Shown piece by piece: positions 48,354 through 58,698 of a stretch of DNA of 64,000 nucleotides. The notes below the pieces were generated by a model. That model was not told where the DNA came from. It searched no databases and saw only the letters and a program-made list of their open reading frames with translations. A program made the translations under genes and the position numbers. Source of the stretch: G963701675 sp963701675. Lineage in GTDB: Bacteria > Planctomycetota > Planctomycetia > Gemmatales > Gemmataceae. Numbering within the stretch: position 1 is the stretch's first letter; every line of letters starts with the position of its first letter. The stretch lies in NCBI GenBank assembly GCA_963701675.1, contig OY969623.1, positions 3,410,001-3,474,000 of the forward strand. Reading direction: 5' to 3'.

Positions 48354-48722
48354 ATGGCGAACAACCGAATCGTGCACTTCGAAATCCCGGCAAACGAGCC
48401 TCAGGCGCTCACCAAATTCTACGGTGAGGTTTTTGGTTGGAAGTTCCAGAAAGCAAATCTTCCCGGGCCGGAATACTGGCTATGTGATACCGGCACGGAA
48501 GGCCCTGGAATCAACGGCGCCATTATGCAAAGACAGCATCCGCAGCAGCCGTGGATGAACTATGTCGATGTCGCCAGCATCGACGCGGCGATCGAAAAGG
48601 CGACGAAACTTGGGGCAAAAGTGGCGCTACCGCGGACGGCCGTACCGGGAGTCGGCGCGTATGCGGCGATCATTGATCCGCAAGGCAACCTCTGCGGACT
48701 ATGGGAGCAAGCAAAATCGTAG
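48354..48722 (+). CDS. VOC (glyoxalase/dioxygenase-like) family protein
   Basis: 122 residues with one glyoxalase-like fold: NRIVHFEIPANEPQALTKFYGEVFGWKFQKAN at the start and GAYAAIIDPQGNLCGLWEQ at the end. His and Glu at the expected metal positions are partly kept. It could bind a small substrate; the reaction cannot be told. The ATG at 48354 follows GAGGGG. Confidence 0.88.
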   Translation: MANNRIVHFEIPANEPQALTKFYGEVFGWKFQKANLPGPEYWLCDTGTEGPGINGAIMQRQHPQQPWMNYVDVASIDAAIEKATKLGAKVALPRTAVPGVGAYAAIIDPQGNLCGLWEQAKS

Positions 48723-48762
48723 ATAACAAACGTAGTTACCTGTTTTTCAACTGGAGCATGCA

Positions 48763-49281
48763 ATGAAAGCGTTCGCAATCGCAGTAATGGTGATGGCTTC
48801 GTGGTGCGGAGAAACTGCCCGCGCACAGGACGCACCGCCGAAGACCGAACCAACTAAGGAACACGAATGGCTCAAGCAGTTCGTCGGAGAGTGGCAAGGT
48901 GACTTCGGTGACGCCGTCTCAACGTCGCGAATGCTCGGCGGCCTTTGGATGGTCTCGGATGTCAAGGCACAATTCGGTGATATTTCAATGGCTGCCGTAA
49001 TGACGCTCGGTTATGAACCTGCAAAGAAAAAGTATGTCGGCACATGGGTCGACTCGATGACAGCGTATCTGTGGAAGTACGAAGGCACCGTCGATGCCGC
49101 GGGCAAGGTATTGACGCTCGAAACTGAAGGGCCCAATCCTGCCTTGGGCGGAAAAATGGTTAAGATGCGCGACGCCATCGAAATCAAGTCCAAGGACCAA
49201 TTCTCTCTCACTTCGAGCATGCTCGGAGATGACGGCAAGTGGCAGGAATTCATGACGATCAACTACAAGCGAAAGAAGTAG
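48763..49281 (+). CDS. DUF1579 family protein, secreted
   Basis: 172 residues. Signal peptide MKAFAIAVMVMASWCGETARA, then EHEWLKQFVGEWQGDF, LGGLWMVSDVKA and MTLGYEPAKKKYVGTWVDSM, the DUF1579 pattern. Function unknown; probably a beta-barrel like TIGR03067. It lies 41 bp after the VOC gene and is probably in the same transcript. Confidence 0.88.
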   Translation: MKAFAIAVMVMASWCGETARAQDAPPKTEPTKEHEWLKQFVGEWQGDFGDAVSTSRMLGGLWMVSDVKAQFGDISMAAVMTLGYEPAKKKYVGTWVDSMTAYLWKYEGTVDAAGKVLTLETEGPNPALGGKMVKMRDAIEIKSKDQFSLTSSMLGDDGKWQEFMTINYKRKK

Positions 49282-49309
49282 TGATCGCCGAGAAGTAATT
49301 ATCGAATCA

Positions 49310-50182
49310 ATGAAAGGCCCTACGCGAATCCCACGCATCACTCGCCGGAGGTTTCTGGTTGCCTCCGGTTTGGCGGTGGCGGGACTCGGCGCGTACACCT
49401 GGCGAATCGAACCGAATTGGATCGACGTCGTCCGACGCGACCTCCCAATTGCCAACCTGCCAACGACGTTAGAGGGTCGCTTTCTCGTCCAGATAAGCGA
49501 CCTACACGTCGGTCCGGTTGTGGACAGCGATTACCTCGTGACCGCCCTCAACCGCGTGTCTGACCTGCGCCCCGACCTCATTGTTATCACGGGCGATTTC
49601 ATGTCGTGCCGTAGGGCCGAGCAGGTGGACGCGACAGCTCGGGTGATTGAACATTTGGTACCGGGAGAACTCGGTTGTTTCGCCATCTTGGGAAACCACG
49701 ATTACAGCCTGGGTTGGTCGCGGGCCGAGGTCGCCGACCAACTTGTTCGTCGTCTTTCCGACCTGGGAATACGTGTGCTTCGCAATGAGTGCGTGGACGT
49801 GACGGGGCTGCAAGTTGTCGGGATGGATGATTTTTGGGGACCCGCCTTCCGCCCGGACACCGTGTTGCCCAAGGTCGACTGGGGAAAATCGGCGTTGACC
49901 TTGTGTCACAATCCCGACGCCGTCGACCTGCCGAGCCTATCGGCATGTCGCGGCTGGATTCTCTCCGGCCATACGCACGGCGGACAATGTAAACCCCCGT
50001 TTCTGCCGCCACCGATGCTGCCCGTGAACAATCCGAGATATACGTGCGGCGAGTTCGACATCGGCAACGGACGTTGGCTGTACATCAATCGTGGATTGGG
50101 ATATTTGAGGCGCGTGCGATTTAATGTGCGACCTGAGATCACCGTGTTTCGGATGTGCAGCGCCGATGCGACTTCAACTTAG
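49310..50182 (+). CDS. TAT-exported calcineurin-like metallophosphoesterase
   Basis: 290 residues. The twin-arginine signal is TRRRFLVASGLAVAGLGAY. The metal-binding motifs are ISDLHVG (D-x-H), VITGDFMS (GD), LGNHDYSLG (GNHD), LCHNP (H) and LSGHTHGGQ (GHTH). This set fits the UDP-2,3-diacylglucosamine hydrolase-like or YkuE-like subgroup that acts on membrane lipids or phosphodiesters outside the cytoplasm. The gene lies 28 bp after the DUF1579 gene. Confidence 0.92.
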   Translation: MKGPTRIPRITRRRFLVASGLAVAGLGAYTWRIEPNWIDVVRRDLPIANLPTTLEGRFLVQISDLHVGPVVDSDYLVTALNRVSDLRPDLIVITGDFMSCRRAEQVDATARVIEHLVPGELGCFAILGNHDYSLGWSRAEVADQLVRRLSDLGIRVLRNECVDVTGLQVVGMDDFWGPAFRPDTVLPKVDWGKSALTLCHNPDAVDLPSLSACRGWILSGHTHGGQCKPPFLPPPMLPVNNPRYTCGEFDIGNGRWLYINRGLGYLRRVRFNVRPEITVFRMCSADATST

Positions 50183-50378
50183 TGCGACTCGAAATCAACT
50201 CTAGAGGATCGGCCTGGACGCTGTATTTTGCAATAGCATTTCCTCACACCCTCGATACGATAATGCTGCGGGTTTCGTCATCTATCGATAATTTTTCTCG
50301 AACGCCGCCGCCTGTGCCGACGTATTGGCAACAGGTGCCCGGTGCGCTGCGAGTACGCTTTCGTGAGAGGTGGCCGAG

Positions 50379-51305
50379 ATGGCCGACGATCTGGTCGTTG
50401 AAACACGGAGACTGACCAAGGTTTATCGCGATTTCTGGGGCCGTGAAAAGAAACGCGCGCTGAACGCTCTGAGTTTGCAAATCTACCGCGGCGAAATCTT
50501 CGGACTACTCGGTCCCAATGGCTCCGGCAAGACCACCACCATCAAGCTTCTTCTCGGCCTCTTGTTCCCCACCGAAGGCGAAGCACTGGTTTTCGGCGAG
50601 CCGGCGACGCGCGTAAGCAAGAACGAGCGCATTGGGTACCTTCCTGAGGAATCGTATCTGTACCGCTTTTTAAATGCGGAAGAGACCCTTGATTTCTACG
50701 GCCGATTGTTCGATATGCCCCCGGAGGTCCGGAAGAAGCGAGCCGCCGAACTCATTGAGACGGTCGGTCTGGAGAACGATAAGAAACGCATCCTCAAAGA
50801 GTACTCCAAAGGCATGCGTCAGCGGATCGGGCTGGCGCAAGCCCTGATCAACGACCCGGAGTTCATCATTTTGGATGAACCGACTTCGGGCCTTGATCCG
50901 CTTGGGACGCGCTGGATGAAAGACCTGATCATGGGGCTGCGCGACAAAGGCAAAACCGTATTGATGTGCAGCCACCGCCTGGAAGATGTGCAAGATATCT
51001 GCAATCGTATTGCCATTCTTTACGAAGGTGAACTGCAAGTGCTCGGTCGGGTACGCGACCTGCTGGAGGACACTGAGCGCGTCGAAATGCAAGCGAACGG
51101 ACTTCGATTGAGCAATGACCTGGAGCGCGATCTCGAAGCCGTGATCCGCAAACACGGCGGCAATATGGAAATGGTAGGTCACCCGACAACGACGTTGGAA
51201 CGGCTGTTCCTGCGGATCGTCGAAGAGAGCAAGGCGCACCCCGGCCGTCGATATCTTCCTGAGAAAGACAAGAGCGAACCCGTCCGAACGGGCGAGCGCC
51301 GCTAA
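50379..51305 (+). CDS. ABC transporter ATP-binding protein
   Basis: 308 residues. Walker A GPNGSGKTTT (45-54), signature YSKGMRQRIGLA, Walker B FIILDEPTSGLDP and the H-loop CSHRLEDV. It is a drug/lipid export type ATPase of the CcmA class. The permease starts 22 bp after it. The ATG at 50379 follows AGAGGTGG; the earlier ATG nine bases upstream is in frame. Confidence 0.95.
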   Translation: MADDLVVETRRLTKVYRDFWGREKKRALNALSLQIYRGEIFGLLGPNGSGKTTTIKLLLGLLFPTEGEALVFGEPATRVSKNERIGYLPEESYLYRFLNAEETLDFYGRLFDMPPEVRKKRAAELIETVGLENDKKRILKEYSKGMRQRIGLAQALINDPEFIILDEPTSGLDPLGTRWMKDLIMGLRDKGKTVLMCSHRLEDVQDICNRIAILYEGELQVLGRVRDLLEDTERVEMQANGLRLSNDLERDLEAVIRKHGGNMEMVGHPTTTLERLFLRIVEESKAHPGRRYLPEKDKSEPVRTGERR

Positions 51306-51326
51306 TCACGTTGGATCTCTCAAAAC

Positions 51327-53270
51327 ATGATGTTTGCACTGGTAATCGAAAAAGACCCTCTTCGGCTTGAGTCCGTCCCGGCGGAAGTCAGAACATGGCT
51401 GGTCACGGCCGGCGCTGTCGCCGCGTTCGCTCTGGTAATCTGGCTCATCCTACGAGTCATTCGTGGGCCAAGCCCCTATCGCGACGACCGCAGCCTTTCC
51501 GGCGGACAGTTCGTAGGGGCCGTGGCGATCCTCGGTCTATTCTTAATGTTGCTTCCCGCGGGCCTTCAAACGATCTGGAACCTTCGAGGATGGACTGAAC
51601 CGGGCGCCAGCGCCGCCGGAAGTCCTTCGCCGTTTGCACAGACGTTCGCGGCAGAACAACGGTACGCCGTGTTTCCTTACGAGGGAGTTGTATTTCAGTA
51701 TGGGGCGGCCTGTGCATTGGCCGCCGTGTTGTTGCCGGTGCTTGGCAATCTACGCCGGTTGAGCCTCCGCCGCATCTGGGCGCTCTCGAAGTTGAGCTTC
51801 AAGGAAGCCGTGCGCCGCCGTGTACTCATCGCGTTTTTGCTGTTAATGCTGCCGATCTTTCTGTTTGCCCCGTGGTTCATCGATCAGGAGAAAGCGGAGT
51901 ACCAGGTCCGCACTTACGTAAACACGGTGTTCACGGCCATGACGGCTTTGCTACTCATCACGGCAGCGTTGTTGGCATCGTTCAGCATTCCCGCCGACCT
52001 CCGCAGCCAGGTCATTCATACGGTCGTCACGAAGCCTGTGGAAAGACTCGAGATCGTCATCGGCCGTTTCATCGGCTACATGATGCTAATGACGCTCATG
52101 CTTGCCATCATTGCCGGGTGCAGCCTCATCTTTGTGTATCGAAACATTACCGATGAGGCGCGCGAACAGAGTTACAAAGCACGAGTTCCAGTGTACGGCG
52201 ATTTGAAAGTCGTTGGCGGGAAAAACGTCGGCTACGAATGGGAGTATCGCCAGTACATCACCGTTCCCGATCGGCCGGACGAGCCAGAGTATGCCCTATG
52301 GACCTTTCCGACCATTTCGGCCGAACTCGGGAAGCGATCCGAGCCAACTGTCCGTTGCGAATTTACCTTCGACATCTTTCGTACCACCAAGGGACGTGAG
52401 GAAGGAAAGGGAATTCTGGTTTCATTTCTCTTCGAGAACTGGAAAGCCAAACCTGGAAAACTGCCCGGCACACCGGAACAACTCGAAGCCTATCGCCGCG
52501 AGCGCGAGAAGCTGCTCGGCGAAGCGACAAGCGAACAATCCATCACCGCGATCGATAACGAGCTGGCGAAGAAGTATGGTTTTTATGAGATCCCCGACAA
52601 GGAGATCGCCGACTTTCACACGCTCTCCGTCGAAGTACCGACTTTGCTTTTCAGCGATCTCGACGAGTGGCACGCCGGCAAGCGCGACCGGCCGCCGCTG
52701 CAAGTCACGGTGCGTTGTGTCAGTCGGACCCAATATCTCGGCGTAGCCAAGTACGATTTCTATGTGCTGGATTCGACGCGCGGCTTCGAACAGAATTTCT
52801 TCAAGGCCACGGCAGGCCTTTGGTTTCGAATTTGCCTCATTGTCGGCATCGCGGTAACTTGTAGCACGTTTCTCAGCGGCATCATCAGCTTCCTCACCAC
52901 CCTTTGCGTCTACCTGGTTGGCACGTTACTGCCCTTTGCCCGCACCATAGCGGCGGGTCAGACGATCGGCGGCGGATCGTTTGAGAACGCTTTTCGCCTG
53001 TTCACGGGAGCACACACGTCAATGCCGCTCGATCAGTCCCCGTTGGTGACGGTTGTGCAGAATGTGGACAAGGTTTTCGCTTGGGTGTTAGGTGGGTTCT
53101 TGCGTGCCATCCCGGATGTGGCGCGGTATGATCTCACCCGGTTCGTCGAAGATGGATTCAATATCTCCGGCTCGCAACTCGTGCTGACGGGTTTGATGTT
53201 GGTGGGATACCTCTTGCCGTGGATTGTTCTGTCGTTCTATCTCATGTGCGCCCGCGAAGTCGCCTCATGA
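51327..53270 (+). CDS. ABC transporter permease with a large extracytoplasmic domain
   Basis: 647 residues. N-terminal membrane segments (VTAGAVAAFALVIWLILRVI, FVGAVAILGLFLMLLP), then LSFKEAVRRRVLIAFLLLMLPIFLFAPWF (ABC-2 type permease start) and two more, a hydrophilic domain of about 250 residues (from RNITDEAREQSYKARV to about VRCVSRTQYLGVAKYDFYVLDS), then a C-terminal group of segments (LIVGIAVTCSTFLSGIISFLTTLCVYLVGTLLPF). The large inserted domain is typical of planctomycete ABC-2 permeases. It works with the ATPase just upstream. The transported molecule is unknown. Confidence 0.88.
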   Translation: MMFALVIEKDPLRLESVPAEVRTWLVTAGAVAAFALVIWLILRVIRGPSPYRDDRSLSGGQFVGAVAILGLFLMLLPAGLQTIWNLRGWTEPGASAAGSPSPFAQTFAAEQRYAVFPYEGVVFQYGAACALAAVLLPVLGNLRRLSLRRIWALSKLSFKEAVRRRVLIAFLLLMLPIFLFAPWFIDQEKAEYQVRTYVNTVFTAMTALLLITAALLASFSIPADLRSQVIHTVVTKPVERLEIVIGRFIGYMMLMTLMLAIIAGCSLIFVYRNITDEAREQSYKARVPVYGDLKVVGGKNVGYEWEYRQYITVPDRPDEPEYALWTFPTISAELGKRSEPTVRCEFTFDIFRTTKGREEGKGILVSFLFENWKAKPGKLPGTPEQLEAYRREREKLLGEATSEQSITAIDNELAKKYGFYEIPDKEIADFHTLSVEVPTLLFSDLDEWHAGKRDRPPLQVTVRCVSRTQYLGVAKYDFYVLDSTRGFEQNFFKATAGLWFRICLIVGIAVTCSTFLSGIISFLTTLCVYLVGTLLPFARTIAAGQTIGGGSFENAFRLFTGAHTSMPLDQSPLVTVVQNVDKVFAWVLGGFLRAIPDVARYDLTRFVEDGFNISGSQLVLTGLMLVGYLLPWIVLSFYLMCAREVAS

Positions 53271-53305
53271 AATTCTGAATTCTGGATTCTGTATTCTGAA
53301 TTCTG
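53271..53305. repeat. Heptamer repeat (AATTCTG)5 between the permease and its partner gene
   Basis: AATTCTG, AATTCTG, GATTCTG, TATTCTG, AATTCTG directly follow the stop codon of the permease and end 10 bp before the start of the next gene. This is the same array as at 32724-32758. It separates two genes that otherwise look like one operon. Confidence 0.9.
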
Positions 53306-53315
53306 GAGCTTATAC

Positions 53316-55184
53316 ATGGCCAGTCCGTTACAACAACCATCCGTTCAGCGCAAACTTGTTTACTTTGCGCTGATCATCGTGCTTTTTACATGCACCCTCT
53401 TGCTTCGCGGGCCGATGAAAACGCAGGCCAAAGCCCTGGACTTGCGCGAGCAGGACTACGGAGACAAGGTGACGCTGGATAGCTCGGCTCTCCGATTGAT
53501 GCTCTTCGGCGCGAGGGGCGCCGTGATTTGCTACTTATGGTTTGATGCCAACGAAAAACAAAAAACACATGAATGGAACCTGCTGGACCAGCGTGTTCAA
53601 ATGATCGTCAAGCTTCAACCCCACTTCATCACACCTTGGCTCTATCAAAGTTGGAACCTCGCTTACAACGTGTCCGTGGAATTCGATCGAATCAAGGACA
53701 AGTACTTCTACATTGCTCGCGGCGTCGAATTGTTGGCCGAAGGCGAACGGCAAAACAAGCATAACGCGGAGATGCGCTTCTACATCGCGAATACACAACA
53801 AGGGAAGATGGGTATTAGCGACGAAAACAACACGCTTCGTTCCTTGTATCAGCTGAGCTGCATCGATCCGCGCGAGCGCAGCCCGGCTCGTTTCCGGAAT
53901 GATCGTGACGAGATCAATTGGGCGGAGTTCGAAGACTTCTGCCTCAAGCACCCTCACCTGGTGCGCCGACTACGCGAGAAACTCAACTACAAAACACCTG
54001 GAGACATCATCGATTTCCTTACCGTCAATTTCAAAATCCCCACTCGCTACGAGTATGCGGCGCCCGGCGACCTGAGTCCGGTGCGTCTGAGGCCGCTCGC
54101 CGAACGATTTCCGATTCTGCCGCCACGTTCGATGTTCCGCGATTCGTTGTTCGAGGATGCGGTGGACAGCATCGAACTAACGGACGACAAGGACAACTAT
54201 GCAGTGGCTCGCGCCTGGTATGCGTATTCTCAGGATCCACTCGACGACAAGTCACACAAGCGAAAGGTGAAGTGGGGAATGGCGGAAGCCATCTTCCGCG
54301 GTTACCCCGCACGCGCACAATGCTACATCGCCGAACGCCGGGAACAAGAAGGCTGGTTTGACGAAACCGGTTGGGAAATCAGAGACTGGTTTCCGCAGTC
54401 GCTGTCTGATGCGGAAGGCGCCAAACGGCCGCTTCCTGTCGGTGTTGGCACCCGGTGGGCCGCTGAACCGTGGGACCTTACCCATCAAATGTATCTGGCG
54501 CATGGCGAGAAGAACGGGCTATACATGTCGGATGAAAAAGTTCGTGAACTTTCACCGGATGCCCTTAGCGCCTATCAGCGCGAACGGCACATGACCAACT
54601 TCGATCACTTCTTCTACAAATCGTTGGTCGAGCAAACCCCGGATGCCATTGCCGCTCGTAAGCTCTTTTACCAAGCGGCGGAGCTTTTCAAACAAGCCGA
54701 AGTGACACGAAGTCTTCGAGCGTATGAAGATCCTGCCGCGCTCGGTCCGCCGTCGACCTGGGCAAAGGATAAGGCGACTGGTTGGAAACGGATCTTGTTG
54801 AAGTATCCGGAATTTCGCCGCGACATCGACACGCAAGAAGATGCCTACACGATCCAATTGGAATATTTGCGAGCGGTGTACAAAGATCGAACACGATTGC
54901 TTCGCGCCGCATCGCTGATGCAGGATTACTTTGCTTTGGCGCCGACATTGCCTTCCTTGGGGACCATTCGGGTAGCTCAGCACTTGCAACGTCCGCTGCC
55001 GCCGCCGCCCTTCAAAGGGCCATTTGACGACGTCGACCAAGATGGCGTACCTATCGTTTCATCCGAGGCCGTGGAATTGGCCCTTTCCCGAAAGGGATCG
55101 CCGCTTCCCGAGCTGCTAACGAGTCCGATCCCGAAAGCGCCGGAAGCGCCTCAGACTCCGCCGCCCTCGCCACGGCCGCAGTAA
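53316..55184 (+). CDS. Unknown membrane-anchored partner of the ABC transporter
   Basis: 622 residues. One N-terminal membrane segment (VYFALIIVLFTCTLLLRGP), then a long soluble, mainly helical region with TPR-like beginnings (YQSWNLAYNVSVEFDRIKDKYFYIARGVELLAEGERQNKHNAEMRFYIANTQQGKMG). The end is Pro-rich (PLPPPPFKGP..., APQTPPPSPRPQ). I do not recognise a named family. Its position right after an ABC ATPase and permease on the same strand suggests an accessory subunit. Confidence 0.75.
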   Translation: MASPLQQPSVQRKLVYFALIIVLFTCTLLLRGPMKTQAKALDLREQDYGDKVTLDSSALRLMLFGARGAVICYLWFDANEKQKTHEWNLLDQRVQMIVKLQPHFITPWLYQSWNLAYNVSVEFDRIKDKYFYIARGVELLAEGERQNKHNAEMRFYIANTQQGKMGISDENNTLRSLYQLSCIDPRERSPARFRNDRDEINWAEFEDFCLKHPHLVRRLREKLNYKTPGDIIDFLTVNFKIPTRYEYAAPGDLSPVRLRPLAERFPILPPRSMFRDSLFEDAVDSIELTDDKDNYAVARAWYAYSQDPLDDKSHKRKVKWGMAEAIFRGYPARAQCYIAERREQEGWFDETGWEIRDWFPQSLSDAEGAKRPLPVGVGTRWAAEPWDLTHQMYLAHGEKNGLYMSDEKVRELSPDALSAYQRERHMTNFDHFFYKSLVEQTPDAIAARKLFYQAAELFKQAEVTRSLRAYEDPAALGPPSTWAKDKATGWKRILLKYPEFRRDIDTQEDAYTIQLEYLRAVYKDRTRLLRAASLMQDYFALAPTLPSLGTIRVAQHLQRPLPPPPFKGPFDDVDQDGVPIVSSEAVELALSRKGSPLPELLTSPIPKAPEAPQTPPPSPRPQ

Positions 55185-55202
55185 TCGTCGACTGAAGGAT
55201 GG

Positions 55203-56002
55203 ATGGTGAGCGTGGACAACATTGTCTTATCGGTCCTCGCCCATCCGGATGATGCCGAGTTTCTCTGTGCCGGGACATTGATCCGCCTAGTCCGCGAACA
55301 TGGGTGGCGGGCGCACATTGCCAGCATGACGGCGGGAGATTGCGGCTCCGCCGAACTACCGCCGCACGAAATCAGCCGCGTCCGCCGAGCCGAAGGCGCC
55401 GCCGCAGCAGCGCTCATTAACGCTGAATATCATTGTCTCGACGAGCGCGATCTCCTTGTCACGTACTGCGAACGCACTCTTGAGCGGGTGACGCGGCTTA
55501 TTCGGCAAGTGCGGCCACGCATCGTAATCACGCACAGCCCTGCCGATTACATGCTCGACCACGAAATGACGAGTGCCGTCACACGTGCCGCCGCCTTTGC
55601 GGCGCCGCGCCCAATTTCATGTGCGACGTCGGCCATGCTGAACCCACTGCCAAAGTGCCTCACCTCTACTACTGCGACGCGGTCGACGGAAAGGACTCAT
55701 TGGGCCGCACGGTGGATCCGTGTTTTTTGGTCGACATCACGAGCGTCATTGATGCCAAGGAAGCGATGTTAGCGTGTCATGCTAGCCAGCGGGATTGGTT
55801 GCGCAAACATCACGGAATCGATCACTATCTGATCACCATGCGAAACTGGAGCGCCCGTTGTGGAAGTCAATGCAGCACTGGTTTTGCCGAAGGGTTCCGC
55901 CAGCATCTCGGACACGGCTATCCTAGTGACAACTTGTTGGGCCAGCTCTTATTCTCGCCAATGGAACCTGGTGACCGTCACCCCACATCCACTGCAACAT
56001 GA
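55203..56002 (+). CDS. PIG-L (LmbE-like) deacetylase, one frameshift
   Basis: About 266 residues after correction. The zinc site motif is LAHPDDAEFLCAGTL and the second His is in THSPADYMLDHEM. The first 135 residues end ...RAAAFAAP; after one missing base near 55606 it goes on APNFMCDVGHAEPTAKVPHLYYCDA and ends MRNWSARCGSQCSTGFAEGFRQHLGHGYPSDNLLGQLL, typical of bacterial PIG-L deacetylases of N-acetylglucosamine conjugates. The start is preceded by AAGGA. The substrate cannot be told. Confidence 0.88.
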
Positions 56003-56071
56003 CAATTGCGCTGGGTTCCGTACGCCGTTCGGATACGATGGACTATTGTCAGGCGACATCAGGCGGAACAG

Positions 56072-57975
56072 ATGCCAAATGATCGGCAGAGTGAAACGGA
56101 ACTGTGCGCAGGTAGAGAGCTTGCGCGAGGCTCAAGCAACTAGAGCATGCCGAATCCCAGCGAAGAGATGCCGAGGCGGCGCTTGAATCAAGTGAGGCAT
56201 ACTTCCGTATCCTCATTGAACAAATGCCGGCGATGCTCTGGACAACCGATGCCAATCTGGTCATCACGAGATCGGTTGGCGCCGGGCTGGCGGGCCTGGG
56301 GCTCACGCCTAATCAACTGAACGGAATGACCTTAGCGAAGTACCTGGGAAATGACGACCCGAACTACGAACCCTATGCGCTGCATCTCCGGGCGCTCCGC
56401 GGAGTGTCCGTGTCAACAACGATCACGTTTCAGGATCGGACATTCCTGTCGCATCTGGAGCCATTGAAGGACGCGCGGGGAGAAATCACCGGCGTGATCG
56501 GCGTGTGCCTTGACATTACCGATCGTCAAAGGGCTGAGGATCGATTGCGGAATCAGTACCAAGGTTTTCCGGTTCCGACGTATACGTGGCGGAAAACCAA
56601 CGAGGGCTTTCGCCTCATTGACTACAATCAGGCGGCCGAGAAAATCACGCGCGGCAGGATTCGTGAACTTGTGGGGACTGACGCCGACACTTTGTTTGCC
56701 GGTGCACCCGACATTGCGCGTGACATCGCTCATTGTTACAACCAGCGATCGGCTCTCCAGCGACAGATGCGTTATTGTCTTAAGACTACGGGTGAAGAGA
56801 AAGACCTGGCCGTTACGTATGTGTTTCTTCCGCCCGACCTCGTGATGGTCCACACGGAAGACATCGGTGAACGCGTTCGAGCGGAAAATGCGCTCCGCGA
56901 AACCAACGAGACACTCAAGTCGCTCATCCAGGCATCGCCGCTGGCTATCGTTTCGCTGGATCGAAGTGACCTCGTTCGCACGTGGAACCCGGCTGCGTGC
57001 CGCATTTTCGGCTGGACAGAATCCGAAGTCTTGGGAAAGCCGTTGCCTTTGGTTTCAGATGCCAACCGTGAAGAATTCGAAAGCGTTCGCAGAGCCGACC
57101 TGCGCGGCGAGCAGCAGTCCGGGTTCGAAGCGAGTCTTCGCCGAAAGGACGGCAGCAGCGTGGACATCAGCCTGTGGACATCCCCTGTCAAGGATGCGGA
57201 CGGGTTCATCATCCGCAGCATCGGCATTCTCGCTGACAACACCGATCGCAAACGCGCTGAAGTCCAACAGCAGGAGAACGCCGAACGACTCTTGGCGCTG
57301 TCCCGCCGCCTCTTAGAAGTGCAAGAACTGGAACGGCGTCATGTCGCATCCGAGTTGCATGACGAAATCGGCCAATACCTCACCGGCCTCGGCATGATGT
57401 TGGACCCTCTGAACGGGTCCGTTTCGCCGGACGCCGCAAGATCGCTTGAAAAAGCGCAAGGCCTGTTGAAAGAGCTAACCGAGAAAGTCCGTGACCTTTC
57501 GCTTAGACTTCGGCCGACGATGTTGGATGACCTCGGCCTCCTGCCAGCGTTGCTTTGGCACATGGACCGCTTCACGGACCAGACGCAAGTCCACGTCGAT
57601 TTCCAACATAGCGGTCTCGATCGACGTATGAACCCGCGCTCCGTCGAAACCGCTGCCTTCCGCATCGTGCAAGAGGCGTTGACCAACGTCGCGCGGCATG
57701 CCGGCGTCAAGGAGGCAACCGTCCGTGTGCATCTCGATCGAACGACCGTTCGGATACAGATCGAAGATCGTGGCGTGGGATTCGATGTGAAAAAGGCGCG
57801 CACCGCCGGTTCGTCCAGCGGATTATCGGGAATGCGCGAGCGCGCAGTGCTACTGGACGGTTGGTTATGGATCGACTCACAGCCAGGCCGCGGCACCTGC
57901 GTGACGGCGGAGCTTCCATTTCAAAGCCTTGAAGAAAGAAGACGCAATGCCTTTGACCCTGTTGCTGGCCGATGA
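56072..57975 (+). CDS. PAS-domain histidine kinase of the NarL family (HisKA_3), probable frameshift near the start
   Basis: About 634 residues after correction. Three PAS-like domains (LESSEAYFRILIEQMPAMLWTTD; QYQGFPVPTYTWRKTNEGF; LIQASPLAIVSLDRSDLVRTWNPAA), then the dimerisation helix with the phospho-His in ASELHDEIGQYLTGLG and an ATPase domain (AFRIVQEALTNVARHAG, IEDRGVGFDV, SGLSGMRERAVLL). The ATG at 56072 follows AGGCGGA and codes for a coiled-coil start (MPNDRQSETELCAGRELAR); one missing base near 56129 joins it to LKQLEHAESQRRDAEAALESSE. If no base is missing, the start would be near 56224. It overlaps the response regulator gene by 29 bp. Confidence 0.88.
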
Positions 57976-58666
57976 CCACCAGATTGTCCGACAGGGTTTG
58001 CGCGAACTGCTCAAGCGCGAGCCCGATTTCCGACTCGTCGGCGAAGCAGCCGACGGACGAGAGGCAGTCGACCTAGTCAGCCAGCTTCAACCAGACATCC
58101 TCGTTCTGGACCTGATGCTGCCGCACCTTAATGGCCTGGAGGTGGCACGACGCGCTTCGGAAAGCTCTCCGCGAACTCGAATCGTCGTGCTTTCGATGCA
58201 TACCAGCCCTTCATACGTCGTGGCAGCACTCAAAGCGGGGGCCTCGGGTTACGTCCAAAAGGAAGCCAGCTCCGATGAACTGGTCGCTGCCATTCGAAAA
58301 GTTGCCGACGGACAGCGCTACCTTAGCTCGTCGATTTCCGAAGAATCCCTCCTGGCCTACCAGCAGCGGGCCAAGGGAAAAACGCTCGATCCGTACGATA
58401 CGCTGACTGATCGGGAACGCGAGGTATTGCAGCTGACCGCCGAGGGTCTGACCGGAAACCAGATTTCAACCCGATTGCACATCAGTCCGCGTACGGTGGA
58501 AACCCATCGAAAACACGTCACAGAAAAACTGGGGCTTCGAAATCACAAAGATCTGATCCGTTATGCAGTAAAACGCCGCATCATTGCGACCGAGCCCGAA
58601 ATGCGATTGTCCGACAACGAATCCAGCGATGGTCACTCCGACAAAGATACGGGGTTTTCCGGATAG
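57947..58666 (+). CDS. LuxR/NarL-type response regulator
   Basis: 239 residues. The receiver domain has the acidic pair in LLLADDHQ, the phospho-acceptor Asp55 in DILVLDLMLPHLNGLE and Lys105 in YVQKE. The C-terminal LuxR helix-turn-helix is LTDREREVLQLTAEGLTGNQISTRLHISPRTVETHRKHVTEKLGL. The start MPLTLLLADD lies inside the end of the histidine kinase gene, so the two are translationally coupled and form a two-component system. The output genes are not evident. Confidence 0.96.
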   Translation: MPLTLLLADDHQIVRQGLRELLKREPDFRLVGEAADGREAVDLVSQLQPDILVLDLMLPHLNGLEVARRASESSPRTRIVVLSMHTSPSYVVAALKAGASGYVQKEASSDELVAAIRKVADGQRYLSSSISEESLLAYQQRAKGKTLDPYDTLTDREREVLQLTAEGLTGNQISTRLHISPRTVETHRKHVTEKLGLRNHKDLIRYAVKRRIIATEPEMRLSDNESSDGHSDKDTGFSG

Positions 58667-58698
58667 AATTCAGAGTTTTTCTTGTTAATATCAATAGT

